A DNA stretch of 64,000 nt. It comes from Sphingomonas sp. S1-29 (GTDB lineage Bacteria; Pseudomonadota; Alphaproteobacteria; Sphingomonadales; Sphingomonadaceae). The translations under genes and the position numbers were made by a program. Of the stretch, positions 9,088-16,785 are shown one piece after another. The stretch spans positions 1,795,501 to 1,859,500 of the forward strand of contig NZ_CP110678.1 of the NCBI RefSeq assembly GCF_026167545.1, read 5' to 3'. How positions within the stretch are numbered: position 1 is the stretch's first letter; each line of letters begins with the position of its first letter. The notes beneath the pieces were generated by a model, which made no database searches, was not told the DNA's origin, and saw only the letters and a program-made list of their open reading frames with translations.

Positions 9088-9528
9088 TCAGCGCCGCCCC
9101 GCGAAGAATGCCCGCAGCAGCGCCGCCGCCTCGTCTTCGCCGATCCCAGGATAAACCTCCGGGCGGTGGTGGCAGGTGGGCTGGCCGAAGAAGCGCGGGC
9201 CGTGCTCGACCGCGCCGCCCTTGGGGTCGGGCGCGGCATAATAGAGCCTGGCGATCCGCGCATGCGCGATCGCCCCCGCGCACATCGCGCAGGGCTCGAG
9301 CGTCACCCAAAGATCGCAATCCTCGAGCCGGTCGCGCCCCAGCGCCGCCGCCGCGGCGCGAATCGCGACGATCTCGGCATGCGCGGTGGGGTCGCACGTA
9401 GCGCGCGGCGCATTGGCACCGGTGGCGACGATCATGCCCCGATGGACCACGACCGCGCCGACCGGCACTTCGCCCGCTACACCCGCCGCCGCCGCCGCAT
9501 CGAGCGCGGCGCGCATCGGCGGCGGCAT
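9088..9528 (-). CDS. tadA: tRNA-specific adenosine deaminase
   Basis: A 146-residue enzyme that converts A34 to inosine in tRNA-Arg(ACG). It carries the cytidine-deaminase-fold zinc signature: His50-Ala-Glu52 and Pro79-Cys80-Ala-Met-Cys83, with LEPCAMCAGAI context. TadA-type features follow (ARIARLYYAAPDPKGGAVEHG). The ATG at 9528 gives the normal family length. The much longer open frame up to 10245 crosses other genes and is not real. The gene lies 11 bp after a small membrane protein gene on the same strand, so they may be cotranscribed. Guanine deaminase is a remote alternative. Confidence 0.95.
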   Translation of the reverse strand: MPPPMRAALDAAAAAGVAGEVPVGAVVVHRGMIVATGANAPRATCDPTAHAEIVAIRAAAAALGRDRLEDCDLWVTLEPCAMCAGAIAHARIARLYYAAPDPKGGAVEHGPRFFGQPTCHHRPEVYPGIGEDEAAALLRAFFAGRR

Positions 9529-9539
9529 CGCGAACACGC

Positions 9540-9776
9540 TTATTGCGGCGCGCCGTCGGCCTTTTCGACCGATACCGCGGGCACCTCGACGGTCTTGTTG
9601 ACCGTACCGACATCGACGGTGCCCATATCGGCCTTGAATTCGGGCGCCTGCCCGCCTTCGATCTTGATCGAGGGCAGTTGCGCCTGCTGGGTCTGGTCGA
9701 GGCTGAGCATCCCCGTCGCCATCAATCCAATCACCACCAGCGCGGCAAGGCCGAGCAACACTAGAATGGCACGCAT
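9540..9776 (-). CDS. Small membrane-anchored or exported protein, unknown
   Basis: A 78-residue protein starting MRAILVLLGLAALVV, with one N-terminal hydrophobic helix (about 3-25) and then a hydrophilic, acidic stretch rich in Val, Ala and Pro (IKIEGGQAPEFKADMGTVDV). It could be a one-pass membrane protein or a secreted peptide; no signal-peptidase site is clear. I do not recognise the family. It lies directly upstream of tadA (11 bp) and divergent from rpmB. Confidence 0.68.
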   Translation of the reverse strand: MRAILVLLGLAALVVIGLMATGMLSLDQTQQAQLPSIKIEGGQAPEFKADMGTVDVGTVNKTVEVPAVSVEKADGAPQ

Positions 9777-9858
9777 AGTCAGCCCTCCACAAATCGAAAC
9801 GAGACCGTAATAACGCGCCTTCCAGCGACTCGGTTGCACGGCTGCGCGACTGAATCGG

Positions 9859-9887
9859 TTGACTGACGCCGACATGTCGGATAGTGG
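9859..9887 (+). promoter_or_regulatory. Candidate promoter of rpmB
   Basis: TTGACT is followed by a 17-base spacer and TAGTGG, ending about 41 bp before the rpmB ATG. The -35 is good and the -10 is weak, so this is a tentative call by eye. Confidence 0.35.
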
Positions 9888-9928
9888 CGCCTGCTTTCCG
9901 GGCAACCCCGAAACTCAGGATTAAACGC

Positions 9929-10225
9929 ATGTCGCGCATTTGCGAGCTGACCGGCAAGGGCCGGCAGGTGGGCCACAACGTATCCCACGCCAATAACAAG
10001 ACCAAGCGCACGTTTCTGCCGAATCTGCAGAACGTCACGCTGATGTCGGACGCGCTGGGCACCAGCGTTCGCCTGCGCGTTTCGACGCACGGGCTTCGCT
10101 CGGTCGAGCATGTCGGCGGGCTGGACAACTGGCTGGCCAAGACCAGCGAGACCGACCTGTCGCTTCGCGCCCGTCGCCTCAAGCGCGAAGTCGCCAAGAA
10201 GCTCGACGGCGCCAAGGCCGCTTGA
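9929..10225 (+). CDS. rpmB: 50S ribosomal protein L28
   Basis: A 98-residue large-subunit ribosomal protein. The N-terminus [20 protein letters not shown] is the standard L28 opening. [14 protein letters not shown] and a basic C-terminus follow, and the length is typical for alphaproteobacteria. The ATG at 9929 is chosen over the upstream start at 9884, which would add 15 unrelated residues. It stands alone, with a candidate promoter before it and a hairpin terminator after it. Confidence 0.97.
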   Translation: MSRICELTGKGRQVGHNVSHANNKTKRTFLPNLQNVTLMSDALGTSVRLRVSTHGLRSVEHVGGLDNWLAKTSETDLSLRARRLKREVAKKLDGAKAA

Positions 10226-10267
10226 TCGCTGCCGCCGCAATCCACGCGGCGGCTGGTGAGAGATCGA

Positions 10268-10307
10268 AAAGGACCGGGTCGCCGCTTGCGCGGTGGCCGG
10301 GTCCTTT
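10268..10307 (+). terminator. Terminator hairpin after rpmB
   Basis: The arms AAAGGACC and GGTCCTTT are continued inward by about nine further pairs, including G-T wobbles and one mismatch, to a short TTGC loop. It lies 43 bp after the stop of rpmB. The T-run is only three bases. Confidence 0.7.
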
Positions 10308-10333
10308 CGTCGTTGGTGGTCGGGTGAACGCGG

Positions 10334-11308
10334 TCAGGCGTCGAGGCGGAACTTCAGCAGCAGCGTCCGCTGCGGGAATTGCTGGTTGTCGTCGGACACC
10401 ACCCAGATGACGGTCGAATCGCGCTCACGCAGCGCGGTGACGCCTTCGAAATTGTCGAACAAGGTGGGCGGTGCGAGCGTCACGATCTCGCGGCCCAGCA
10501 CCGTAGCGCCGGGCGCGATCGCCGCGACATCGACCAGCGTGAGCTTCGCGGTAAAGCCATAGGGCAGCCCGAAGGCGCGGTTGAGCACCAGCAGCCGGCC
10601 GTCAGGAAGCTGTACCGCATCGACCGGGCTGAAACCCGCGGGCGGCCGGTACAGGAAGCGATAGCCGTCCTCGGGCGCCGCCACCGGATCGCCCGCGAAG
10701 CGGATCGCATTGCGAAGCCCCCGCTTGCCCTTGGGGCGGCTGCTTTCGGACAGGACGACGACGCTGCCATCGGGGAGCCGCGCCATCGTCTCGGCGCCGC
10801 CGGCCTCGGGCCAGTCGCGCATCGCACGCGGTGCGGCATGGCCGGTCGCGGTGCGAAGGTCGGGACTATAGCGCCAGATCTGGTTGTGATGCTCGAACCC
10901 CACCCAGGCGGTGCCGCTCGCGCGATCGAAGGCGAGCGATTCGCTGTCGCGGTCGCGCTTCTGCCAGCCCTTGCCGGGGCCGTCGGGCAGCGCCCAGGCG
11001 CGAACCTCGTCCAGCGTCGCGGGCAGGCGCAGCCGGAACGACAATAGATTGCCGCCATCGCCCATCAGCGTGAAGCGATCGCCCGCGACCGCCAGCGCCG
11101 AATAGCCGCCGCGCCCCTGCCCGGTTTCCTGCAGATGGACCCCGCCCAGATAGGTGAGCCCGCCGACGCGCTTTTGCGCGGGATCGCCGGGTACGATATC
11201 GACCGCGGTGGCGGTGACGCGCACATTGCCCGGCAGCTGCACCCGCGCCGGCCCCGAATAATCGTGCACGAACACGAGCAGCAGCAGCACCGACCAGGTC
11301 ATTCGCAT
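10334..11308 (-). CDS. Phytase-like esterase domain protein, exported
   Basis: A 324-residue protein of the esterase-like activity of phytase family (PF13449-type beta-propeller fold). An N-terminal hydrophobic segment (MRMTWSVLLLLVFVHDY) looks like a signal or anchor. Family blocks visible are VGGLTYLGGVHL, DSESLAFDRASGTAWVGFE, GGAETMARLPDGSVVVLSE, NFEGVTALRERDSTVIWVVSDDN and the C-terminal TLLLKFRL. The domain is usually periplasmic; its substrate in this group is not established. The gene stands alone, convergent with rpmB. Confidence 0.87.
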   Translation of the reverse strand: MRMTWSVLLLLVFVHDYSGPARVQLPGNVRVTATAVDIVPGDPAQKRVGGLTYLGGVHLQETGQGRGGYSALAVAGDRFTLMGDGGNLLSFRLRLPATLDEVRAWALPDGPGKGWQKRDRDSESLAFDRASGTAWVGFEHHNQIWRYSPDLRTATGHAAPRAMRDWPEAGGAETMARLPDGSVVVLSESSRPKGKRGLRNAIRFAGDPVAAPEDGYRFLYRPPAGFSPVDAVQLPDGRLLVLNRAFGLPYGFTAKLTLVDVAAIAPGATVLGREIVTLAPPTLFDNFEGVTALRERDSTVIWVVSDDNQQFPQRTLLLKFRLDA

Positions 11309-11484
11309 CGGCGCGCCCTAGCCGTTGTTCGGGCGCCGCTCCACCCGGCTTTTCCTGAACCGAGAATAACAGCGGCATTCAGGGTTGGTGCAATGCGACT
11401 CACCTAGAAGGACTGCATCGACGGCAAACGAGCGATCCGGCGCCGACGAAAAGATTTTGGTTCAAGGGATCGAGGAGATCATCC

Positions 11485-11880
11485 ATGTTCAAGAAACTCA
11501 GCATCGCTACCGCCGCCATTGCCATGGGCGCAACCTCGCTGGTCGCACCGACCGTCGCATCGGCAGCGCCGATCGCGATCGCCGCAGCACCGACCGCGAT
11601 GACCGCAGCGAGCTTTGATGCCGGCGTGACCGACTATCAGCGCTATCGTGACCGCGACCGCCGCTATTACGGCAACCGCAACAACAACCGTCGCCAGCAG
11701 CGGTGCAGCAGCACCGAGGGCACCGTGATCGGTGCGGTCGCAGGCGGCCTGCTCGGCAACACCGTTGCCGGCAATGGCAACCGGTTGCTGGGTACGGTCA
11801 TCGGTGGCGGCGCAGGCGCCCTAGCCGGTCGCGAAATCGACCGCTCGGGCCAGCCGCGCCGGTGCGCACGCAACCGCTAA
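11485..11880 (+). CDS. Glycine-zipper 2TM domain protein, exported
   Basis: A 131-residue envelope protein. The signal peptide MFKKLSIATAAIAMGATSLV...ASA is followed by an Asp/Arg/Tyr/Asn-rich stretch (about 48-72) and a glycine-zipper domain (about 75-120) with GTVIGAVAGGLLGNTVAG and GTVIGGGAGALAGREIDR, ending in two cysteines (CSSTEG, RRCARNR) that could pair. Such proteins sit in or at the outer membrane. Exact function is unknown. GAGGAG precedes the ATG by about 9 bp. A strong terminator follows. Confidence 0.87.
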   Translation: MFKKLSIATAAIAMGATSLVAPTVASAAPIAIAAAPTAMTAASFDAGVTDYQRYRDRDRRYYGNRNNNRRQQRCSSTEGTVIGAVAGGLLGNTVAGNGNRLLGTVIGGGAGALAGREIDRSGQPRRCARNR

Positions 11881-11937
11881 AGCTTTCCAGTTTCTCGTGT
11901 TGCGTATCGAGAGTTCCCTCGCGTAGCGTATCGAGGG

Positions 11938-11974
11938 TGAGGGCCGGTTCCGAAAGGAGCCGGCCCTCAACTTT
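11938..11974 (+). terminator. Rho-independent terminator after the glycine-zipper gene
   Basis: Fourteen-base arms TGAGGGCCGGTTCC and GGAGCCGGCCCTCA pair with one G-T wobble around a GAAA tetraloop, followed by ACTTTT. The stable tetraloop and T-run make this the clearest terminator in the window. Confidence 0.88.
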
Positions 11975-11987
11975 TGTGCGAAAGTGC

Positions 11988-12407
11988 GGCTACGTCCGCG
12001 CCGGTGCGCGAAGCGCATCGCGCAAAACGGACGGCGGGGCGGCACCGCCGAACCCGTCCGACGGCGGCGGCTTTGCCGGCGCGCTTCTACCTAAACCCTC
12101 TCCCCTCCGGGGAGAGGGCAAGCGACCCCGGCGTAAGCCGGGGGAAGCGCGGGAGAGGTGCTGTAATGCAGCGCTTCCCACTGCCCCTCTCCCGACCTCG
12201 CTGCGCTCGGCCACCCGTGTCTGGTGAACAGTGCCCCGCACTGTTCAGGTCATGCCGGGGGCATGACCGACCTGACACGCCCCGGAGGGGAGAGGGAAGG
12301 GGAGCCGGCGCGTCGGTCGGGTTCGGCGCTGCCGACCCGCCGGCCGTGCCGGGCGCTGCGCTCGGCTTCGCCTTGCGAACCGGCGCGGGCGTGGCCGCGC
12401 CTGCGCC
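11988..12407. repeat. Nested inverted repeat of about 420 bp filling the 11881-12409 gap
   Basis: The outer arms (about 11988-12085 and 12310-12407) are imperfect inverted copies: the left has GCGCCGGT...GCCGAACCCGTCCGACG, and the reversed right arm has the near match GCCGAACCCGACCGACG. Inside lies a palindromic element starting CCCTCTCCCCTCCGGGGAGA, also present at 41755-41876. Within that is the 64-nt three-way-junction element at 12216. The block ends right at the phaB stop. Apart from the terminator at 11938, the rest of this 529-bp gap shows nothing gene-like. Confidence 0.7.
12216..12279. other. 64-nt three-way-junction palindromic element, copy 1
   Basis: The outer stem is CGTGTCTGGT with ACCTGACACG (9 of 10 paired). 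Inside it is hairpin 1, GAACAGTG/CACTGTTC with loop CCCCG, then a single A. Hairpin 2 is GGTCATGC/GCATGACC with loop CGGGG, then a single G. The two loops are exact complements, so they could pair with each other in RNA or single-stranded DNA. The same plan with different stem sequences occurs at 20814-20877. The related repeat at 41755-41876 lacks this element. Confidence 0.8.
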
Positions 12408-12409
12408 CG

Positions 12410-13132
12410 TCAGTACATATGCTGCCCGCCATTGATGCTCAGCGTCGATCCGGTCACGAACCCGCCCTCCTCCGAGCACAGGAACGCAACCCCGCGCGCG
12501 ATCTCGCTCGCCTGGCCCAGCCGGCCGACAGGGATCTTGGCGACGATCTTCTCGAGCACCTCGGGCGGCACCGCGGCGACCATGTCGGTGTCGATATAGC
12601 CCGGTGCGATCGCGTTGACCGTCACCCCGGCGCGCGCGCCTTCCAGTGCCAGCGCCTTGGTGAAGCCGTGGATGCCCGATTTGGCGGCGGCGTAGTTGAC
12701 CTGGCCATACTGGCCCGCCTGGCCGTTGATCGAGCCGATATTGACGATCCGCCCCCATTTGCGCTCGCGCATGCCGGGGAACACCGCCTTGGCCATGTTG
12801 AAGCAACCGCCCAGATTAATGCGAATCACGTCTTCCCACATGTCCTTCGACATTTTCAGGATCGTGCCGTCGCGGGTGACGCCGGCATTGTTGACCACCA
12901 CGTCGACCGGCCCCAGTTCGGCGGCGACCTTGGCGCAGCCTTCCTGGCAGGCGTCGTAATCGCCGACGTCCCAGCGATAGGCGGCGATGCCGGTACGCTC
13001 GGTGAAGGCGCGCGCCTTTTCATCGTTGCCGCCATAATTCGCCGCGACGGTCATCCCCATTTCCTGGAGCGCGAGGCTGATCGCCTCGCCGATTCCGCGC
13101 GTACCGCCGGTGACGATTGCTACCCGTGCCAT
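12410..13132 (-). CDS. phaB: Acetoacetyl-CoA reductase
   Basis: A 240-residue short-chain dehydrogenase that reduces acetoacetyl-CoA to (R)-3-hydroxybutyryl-CoA with NADPH, for polyhydroxybutyrate. It has the Rossmann motif VTGGTRGIGEAI, NNAG, the catalytic IGSINGQ serine and the Y-x-x-x-K in NYAAAKSG. It ends GGQHMY, characteristic of PhaB. FabG is the main alternative, but the sequence blocks around GYIDTDM and the C-terminus favour PhaB. It lies 42 bp after hemH on the same strand. No phaA or phaC is in the window. The stop abuts the nested repeat at 11988. Confidence 0.93.
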   Translation of the reverse strand: MARVAIVTGGTRGIGEAISLALQEMGMTVAANYGGNDEKARAFTERTGIAAYRWDVGDYDACQEGCAKVAAELGPVDVVVNNAGVTRDGTILKMSKDMWEDVIRINLGGCFNMAKAVFPGMRERKWGRIVNIGSINGQAGQYGQVNYAAAKSGIHGFTKALALEGARAGVTVNAIAPGYIDTDMVAAVPPEVLEKIVAKIPVGRLGQASEIARGVAFLCSEEGGFVTGSTLSINGGQHMY

Positions 13133-13174
13133 GCTTAACCTCTCCTAGTTTTTTCGCGGGCTAGGCTAGGCGGG

Positions 13175-14203
13175 CTATATCCAACCGGCAAGCTCTCGCG
13201 TCAGCAATGTCTTGAGCATCGCCACCCCGACCTCGCTGGCGTTAAGGCAGGGGAGATAGGCGAAATGGGTGCCGCCGGCTTCCTCGAAGCTCTCGCGGCC
13301 GCGGATCGCCAGTTCCTCGAGCGTCTCGAGGCAATCGGCCGAAAAGCCCGGCGCGAAGATCGCGACGCGGGTGATCCCCTTGGGCGGCATCGCCTCGAGC
13401 GTCTCGTCGGTTGCCGGGGTGAGCCATTTGGCGGGGCCGAAGCGCGATTGGAACGCCACCGTCATCTCGCGGCCCATCGCCTCCCCCAACAGGCGCGCGG
13501 TCTTGCGGCAGTGGCAGTGATAAGGATCGCCAAGGTCCAGCGTCCGCTGCGGCATGCCGTGGAAGCTGGCGATCAGCGCCTGCGGTTCAAAATCGAGCCC
13601 CGCCAGCCCCTCCTCGATCGAAGCCTTGAGCGCGGCGATATAGGTCGGGTCGTCATGATAGGGCGGCAGCGTGCGCAGCGCGGGTTGCCAGCGCTGCGTT
13701 GCGAGCTGCGCGAAGGCCTTGTCGTTGGCCGTCGCGGTCGTCGCGGCGCAATATTGTGGGTAGAGCGGCGCGAGCAGGATCCGCTCGCAGCCGGCATCCT
13801 TCATCGCCTGGAGCCGATCGCCGATCGCCGGGCGGCCATAGCGCATCGCCCAATCGACCATGACGTTCGGCCCGAACGCCCCCTGCAGCGCGACCGACTG
13901 CGCCTTGGTGACCGCGGCGAGCGGCGAGCCGTCCTCGCTCCAGACCTGTTCATACGCCTCGGCCGATTTCTTGGGCCGGGTGTTGAGGATGATGCCGCGC
14001 AGGATCGGCTGCCACGCGATCGGCGGAATCTCGACCACGCGGCGATCGGAGAGAAATTCGGCGAGATAGCGCTTCACCGATTTGGTGTCGGGGCCATCGG
14101 GGGTGCCGAGGTTCATCAGCAACACGCCGATCTTGCGCGCCATGACCGGCGGATGCTCGGGGGGCAGATGCGCGTGGGACAAGGTACCGGGGGGCAAGTT
14201 CAT
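13175..14203 (-). CDS. hemH: Ferrochelatase
   Basis: A 342-residue enzyme that inserts Fe2+ into protoporphyrin IX in the last step of heme synthesis. Family blocks are KIGVLLMNLGTPDGP, YLAEFLSDRRVVEIP, ILLAPLYPQYCAATTA, the active-site ASFHGMPQR and the C-terminal ECLETLEELAIRGRE-like segment, here DCLETLEELAIRGRE. The start at 14203 (MNLPPG) overlaps the stop of the molybdopterin oxidoreductase gene as ATGA and gives normal length. The open frame continues far upstream to 15556, but only as a shadow of that gene. Heme supply fits the oxidase operon later in the window. Confidence 0.96.
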   Translation of the reverse strand: MNLPPGTLSHAHLPPEHPPVMARKIGVLLMNLGTPDGPDTKSVKRYLAEFLSDRRVVEIPPIAWQPILRGIILNTRPKKSAEAYEQVWSEDGSPLAAVTKAQSVALQGAFGPNVMVDWAMRYGRPAIGDRLQAMKDAGCERILLAPLYPQYCAATTATANDKAFAQLATQRWQPALRTLPPYHDDPTYIAALKASIEEGLAGLDFEPQALIASFHGMPQRTLDLGDPYHCHCRKTARLLGEAMGREMTVAFQSRFGPAKWLTPATDETLEAMPPKGITRVAIFAPGFSADCLETLEELAIRGRESFEEAGGTHFAYLPCLNASEVGVAMLKTLLTRELAGWI

Positions 14204-16437
14204 GGGCGTGACGGGTCCAGTGGCAGGCGGCGCAGGCGGATGCCCGATGCCGCAACGATGGCGTTGGCGATCGCCGGAGCGACCGGGGGAATAGCGATTT
14301 CGCCGACCCCACCGGGATCGGCCTGGCTGCGGATCAGCTCGACGGTGATTTCGGGCATGTCGGCCAGCATTGGCAACCGCAGATCGGCAAGCCGGCGCGC
14401 ATCCGCAACCCCTGCCTTTAGCCCGGTCGAGGCGCCGATCGCCTGCGCCATGCCGAATACCAGCCCGCCTTCGATCTGTTGCAGCACGATATCGGGATTC
14501 ACGATCCGCCCGCAATCGACCGCGGCGACGAGGCGATCGACGCGGACCTGCCCAGCTTCGAGCCGTGCCTCGGCGAGCACCGCGATGCTGCTGCCGCGAA
14601 ACTGGTGGCAGGCGATCCCCTGCCCGCTGCCCGCGACCCCGCCCTGCCAGCCGCCGAGCGAGGCGACGGTGTTGAGGCAGGCGGCGAGCCGCAGATTCTG
14701 GCCGAGCATCTGGATTCGGAAATAGCTCGCATCGGTCTGCGCGACCTGCGCGAGCTCGTCGATGAAGCTTTCGGTGAAGAAACACGACAGCGCATCGATC
14801 CCGCCGCGCAGATGGCCACAGGGAAAGCCGAGATCGGCGGAGTGGTGATCGATCGCGTGATTGGGGATCGCATAGGGCGGCACCGCGCCCGACACCGCCA
14901 CCGCATCGCCGCGGCCGGGCAGGGCGAGCGACCAGGCGGTGGCGGCGTCGCGCGACAATAGACGGTTTGCCATTTCGGTGCCGATCGCGGGGGTGCCGAT
15001 CTTGGCAAGCCAGCCGCTCAGCCGCCCGTCGCGGTCGAGCCGCCCCGCCATCCGCGCGATCGCGGCGGGGCGCGGGCGGTCGCGGCCGATATCCTCGACG
15101 CGCGACCAGCTGAGCTGGACCGGGCGCGCCAGTTCGCGCGCAAGCAATGCGGCCTGTTCGGCGGCGAGCGTCTCGAGCCCCGCGCCGAACGATCCCCCCG
15201 CCTGCATCACGATCACCGTCACCTGGTCCTCGCCGATACCGAGCACCCGCGCGGCGGCGGCGCGCGCGAGCATCGGCGCGAGCGTCGGCAGCCAGAGCCG
15301 CAGCCGGCCATCCTCGAAAGTCGCGGTGGCGGTGGTCGGCTCGATCGCGGCGTGGAGCCCGATCGCGGCGTGATATTCGGCGGTAAAGACGCGCGCGCCG
15401 CGGAACGCCGCGCCGACATCGCCCGCCTTGGCGATCCGGTCGCCCGGCCCGTCGATCGCGGCGAGCAACGCCGCCTCGATACTGTCGGTCGAAGGCGCGC
15501 CGCCGCGGGTTTCGAAGCGCGGGCGGATCGCCTCGACCGCGCGATTGGCCGCCCACCAGTCGCTGCCGATGCCAGCGACCCAGGCTTCGTTGGCGACGAT
15601 CTTGAGCACGCCGGGCAGATTATCGGCGGCCTTGGCGTCATGCCCGACAAGCCGGGTATCGCCGAGCGGCCCCTGGCGGATCGAGGCGAAGACCATGCCG
15701 GGCAAGCGGATGTCGCCCGCGAAATTGGCCGATCCATCGACCTTGGCGGGCGAATCGAGCCGCGCGACCGGGGTGCCCGCCAGCCGCGCGACATCGTCGT
15801 TGCGCAGCGCGACCGCGTCGGGGAGTTCTTCGTCGGCGGCCAGCGCAGCGAGCTCGGCGAAGCGCATCCGCTGTTCGCCATGGACGACGAAGCCTTCGGC
15901 GGTGGTGCAGGCCTGCCAATCGACGCCCCAGCTGCGCGCCGCCGCCTTGCACAACAACACCCGCGCCGCCGCGCCCGCCTGGCGAAGAATCGGTTCGAAA
16001 TGGCGCACCGCGCTCGATCCGCCGGTGAGCGTCAGCCGCATCGCGTGGCCAGCCTGCGCGGCGGCGGGAACGGGAATGCGGTCGATCGCGTCGCCGAACA
16101 ATTCGCGCGCGGCGAGCGGGTTGGCGTAGAAGGGGCCAGGCGGCGCGGGCTCGACGCCGATCGTCCGCCAGTCGGCGCCGAGTTCGTCGGCGACGATCTG
16201 CGGCAGCACGGTGTAGACGCCCTGACCGTGCTCGGTGACCGGCACCGCGACGATCACGCGGCCATCCTCGCCGATCTTGAGGAACGCGCCGAACGCGGTT
16301 TCGCGGTCACCCGCCACCAGGGTGGGCACATAGTCGCGCGGCCACACCGCCCAGGCGACGACGAGCCCCAGCCCAGCGCCCCCGCCGATCAACAGCCCGC
16401 GCCTGCTGATCCCCCCATGTCGCGCCGCCGATGCCAT
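14200..16437 (-). CDS. Molybdopterin-binding subunit, xanthine dehydrogenase/IorB type, exported
   Basis: A 745-residue large subunit of a molybdenum hydroxylase. The start at 16437 opens a twin-arginine-like signal (SRRGLLIGGGAGLGLVVAW), so the protein is probably periplasmic. The longer frame to 16674 runs through a repeat. Family features are PVTEHGQGVYTVLPQIVADEL, GGSFGAGLETLAAEQ, GGLVFGMAQAIG and the catalytic-glutamate segment GGVGEIAIPPVAPAIANA. Members of this IorB-like group hydroxylate aldehydes or N-heterocycles with a [2Fe-2S] partner (IorA type). No partner gene lies nearby. It overlaps hemH by ATGA. The substrate is unknown. Confidence 0.88.
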   Translation of the reverse strand: MASAARHGGISRRGLLIGGGAGLGLVVAWAVWPRDYVPTLVAGDRETAFGAFLKIGEDGRVIVAVPVTEHGQGVYTVLPQIVADELGADWRTIGVEPAPPGPFYANPLAARELFGDAIDRIPVPAAAQAGHAMRLTLTGGSSAVRHFEPILRQAGAAARVLLCKAAARSWGVDWQACTTAEGFVVHGEQRMRFAELAALAADEELPDAVALRNDDVARLAGTPVARLDSPAKVDGSANFAGDIRLPGMVFASIRQGPLGDTRLVGHDAKAADNLPGVLKIVANEAWVAGIGSDWWAANRAVEAIRPRFETRGGAPSTDSIEAALLAAIDGPGDRIAKAGDVGAAFRGARVFTAEYHAAIGLHAAIEPTTATATFEDGRLRLWLPTLAPMLARAAAARVLGIGEDQVTVIVMQAGGSFGAGLETLAAEQAALLARELARPVQLSWSRVEDIGRDRPRPAAIARMAGRLDRDGRLSGWLAKIGTPAIGTEMANRLLSRDAATAWSLALPGRGDAVAVSGAVPPYAIPNHAIDHHSADLGFPCGHLRGGIDALSCFFTESFIDELAQVAQTDASYFRIQMLGQNLRLAACLNTVASLGGWQGGVAGSGQGIACHQFRGSSIAVLAEARLEAGQVRVDRLVAAVDCGRIVNPDIVLQQIEGGLVFGMAQAIGASTGLKAGVADARRLADLRLPMLADMPEITVELIRSQADPGGVGEIAIPPVAPAIANAIVAASGIRLRRLPLDPSRP

Positions 16438-16510
16438 CGTGATCGACTTATCGCGGCGACGCCGGGCGCGCCAGTGGTTGTCGGGCGTGTTGGCGCCCCT
16501 CCCCCTCCTT

Positions 16511-16617
16511 CTCCCCTCCCTGGAAGGGAGGGGTCGGGGGTGGGTCGGTTCGCAAGGGAACGGCGCGCCAGCCAATCGGCCTACCCACCCCCAGCCCCTC
16601 CCTTTCAGGGAGGGGAG
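16511..16617. repeat. Inverted repeat, family D, in the 16438-16785 gap
   Basis: The left end is CTCCCTGGAAGGGAGGGG followed by GGGGGTGGGT. The right end is ACCCACCCCC followed by CCCTCCCTTTCAGGGAGGG. Copies occur at 35582-35708 and 63811-63936. A partial right-end-like block (CCCTTCCAGGAAGGGG) is at 16688-16712. The remaining bases of the 348-bp gap between the oxidoreductase and lgt must carry the divergent promoters, but none is clear by eye. Confidence 0.8.
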
Positions 16618-16785
16618 CAAAAAGGGCGGTCGGCCGTGCAAGCCGGCGGCGGCCTCCGAGCACGACGCTGTCACAGGACACCGGCCCTTCTCCCCCTTCC
16701 AGGAAGGGGAGAATACAGCTCGTGACCTTGGCCGAATCGCACGCTACGACGCTGCCGATCGTTCCTACGCCCCAAGGACCCGCTC

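Noticed and set aside
13175-15556. Fusion of hemH with an N-terminal 450-residue extension
   Set aside because: The extension is an antiphase shadow of the molybdopterin subunit gene; hemH has its own start in the ATGA overlap.
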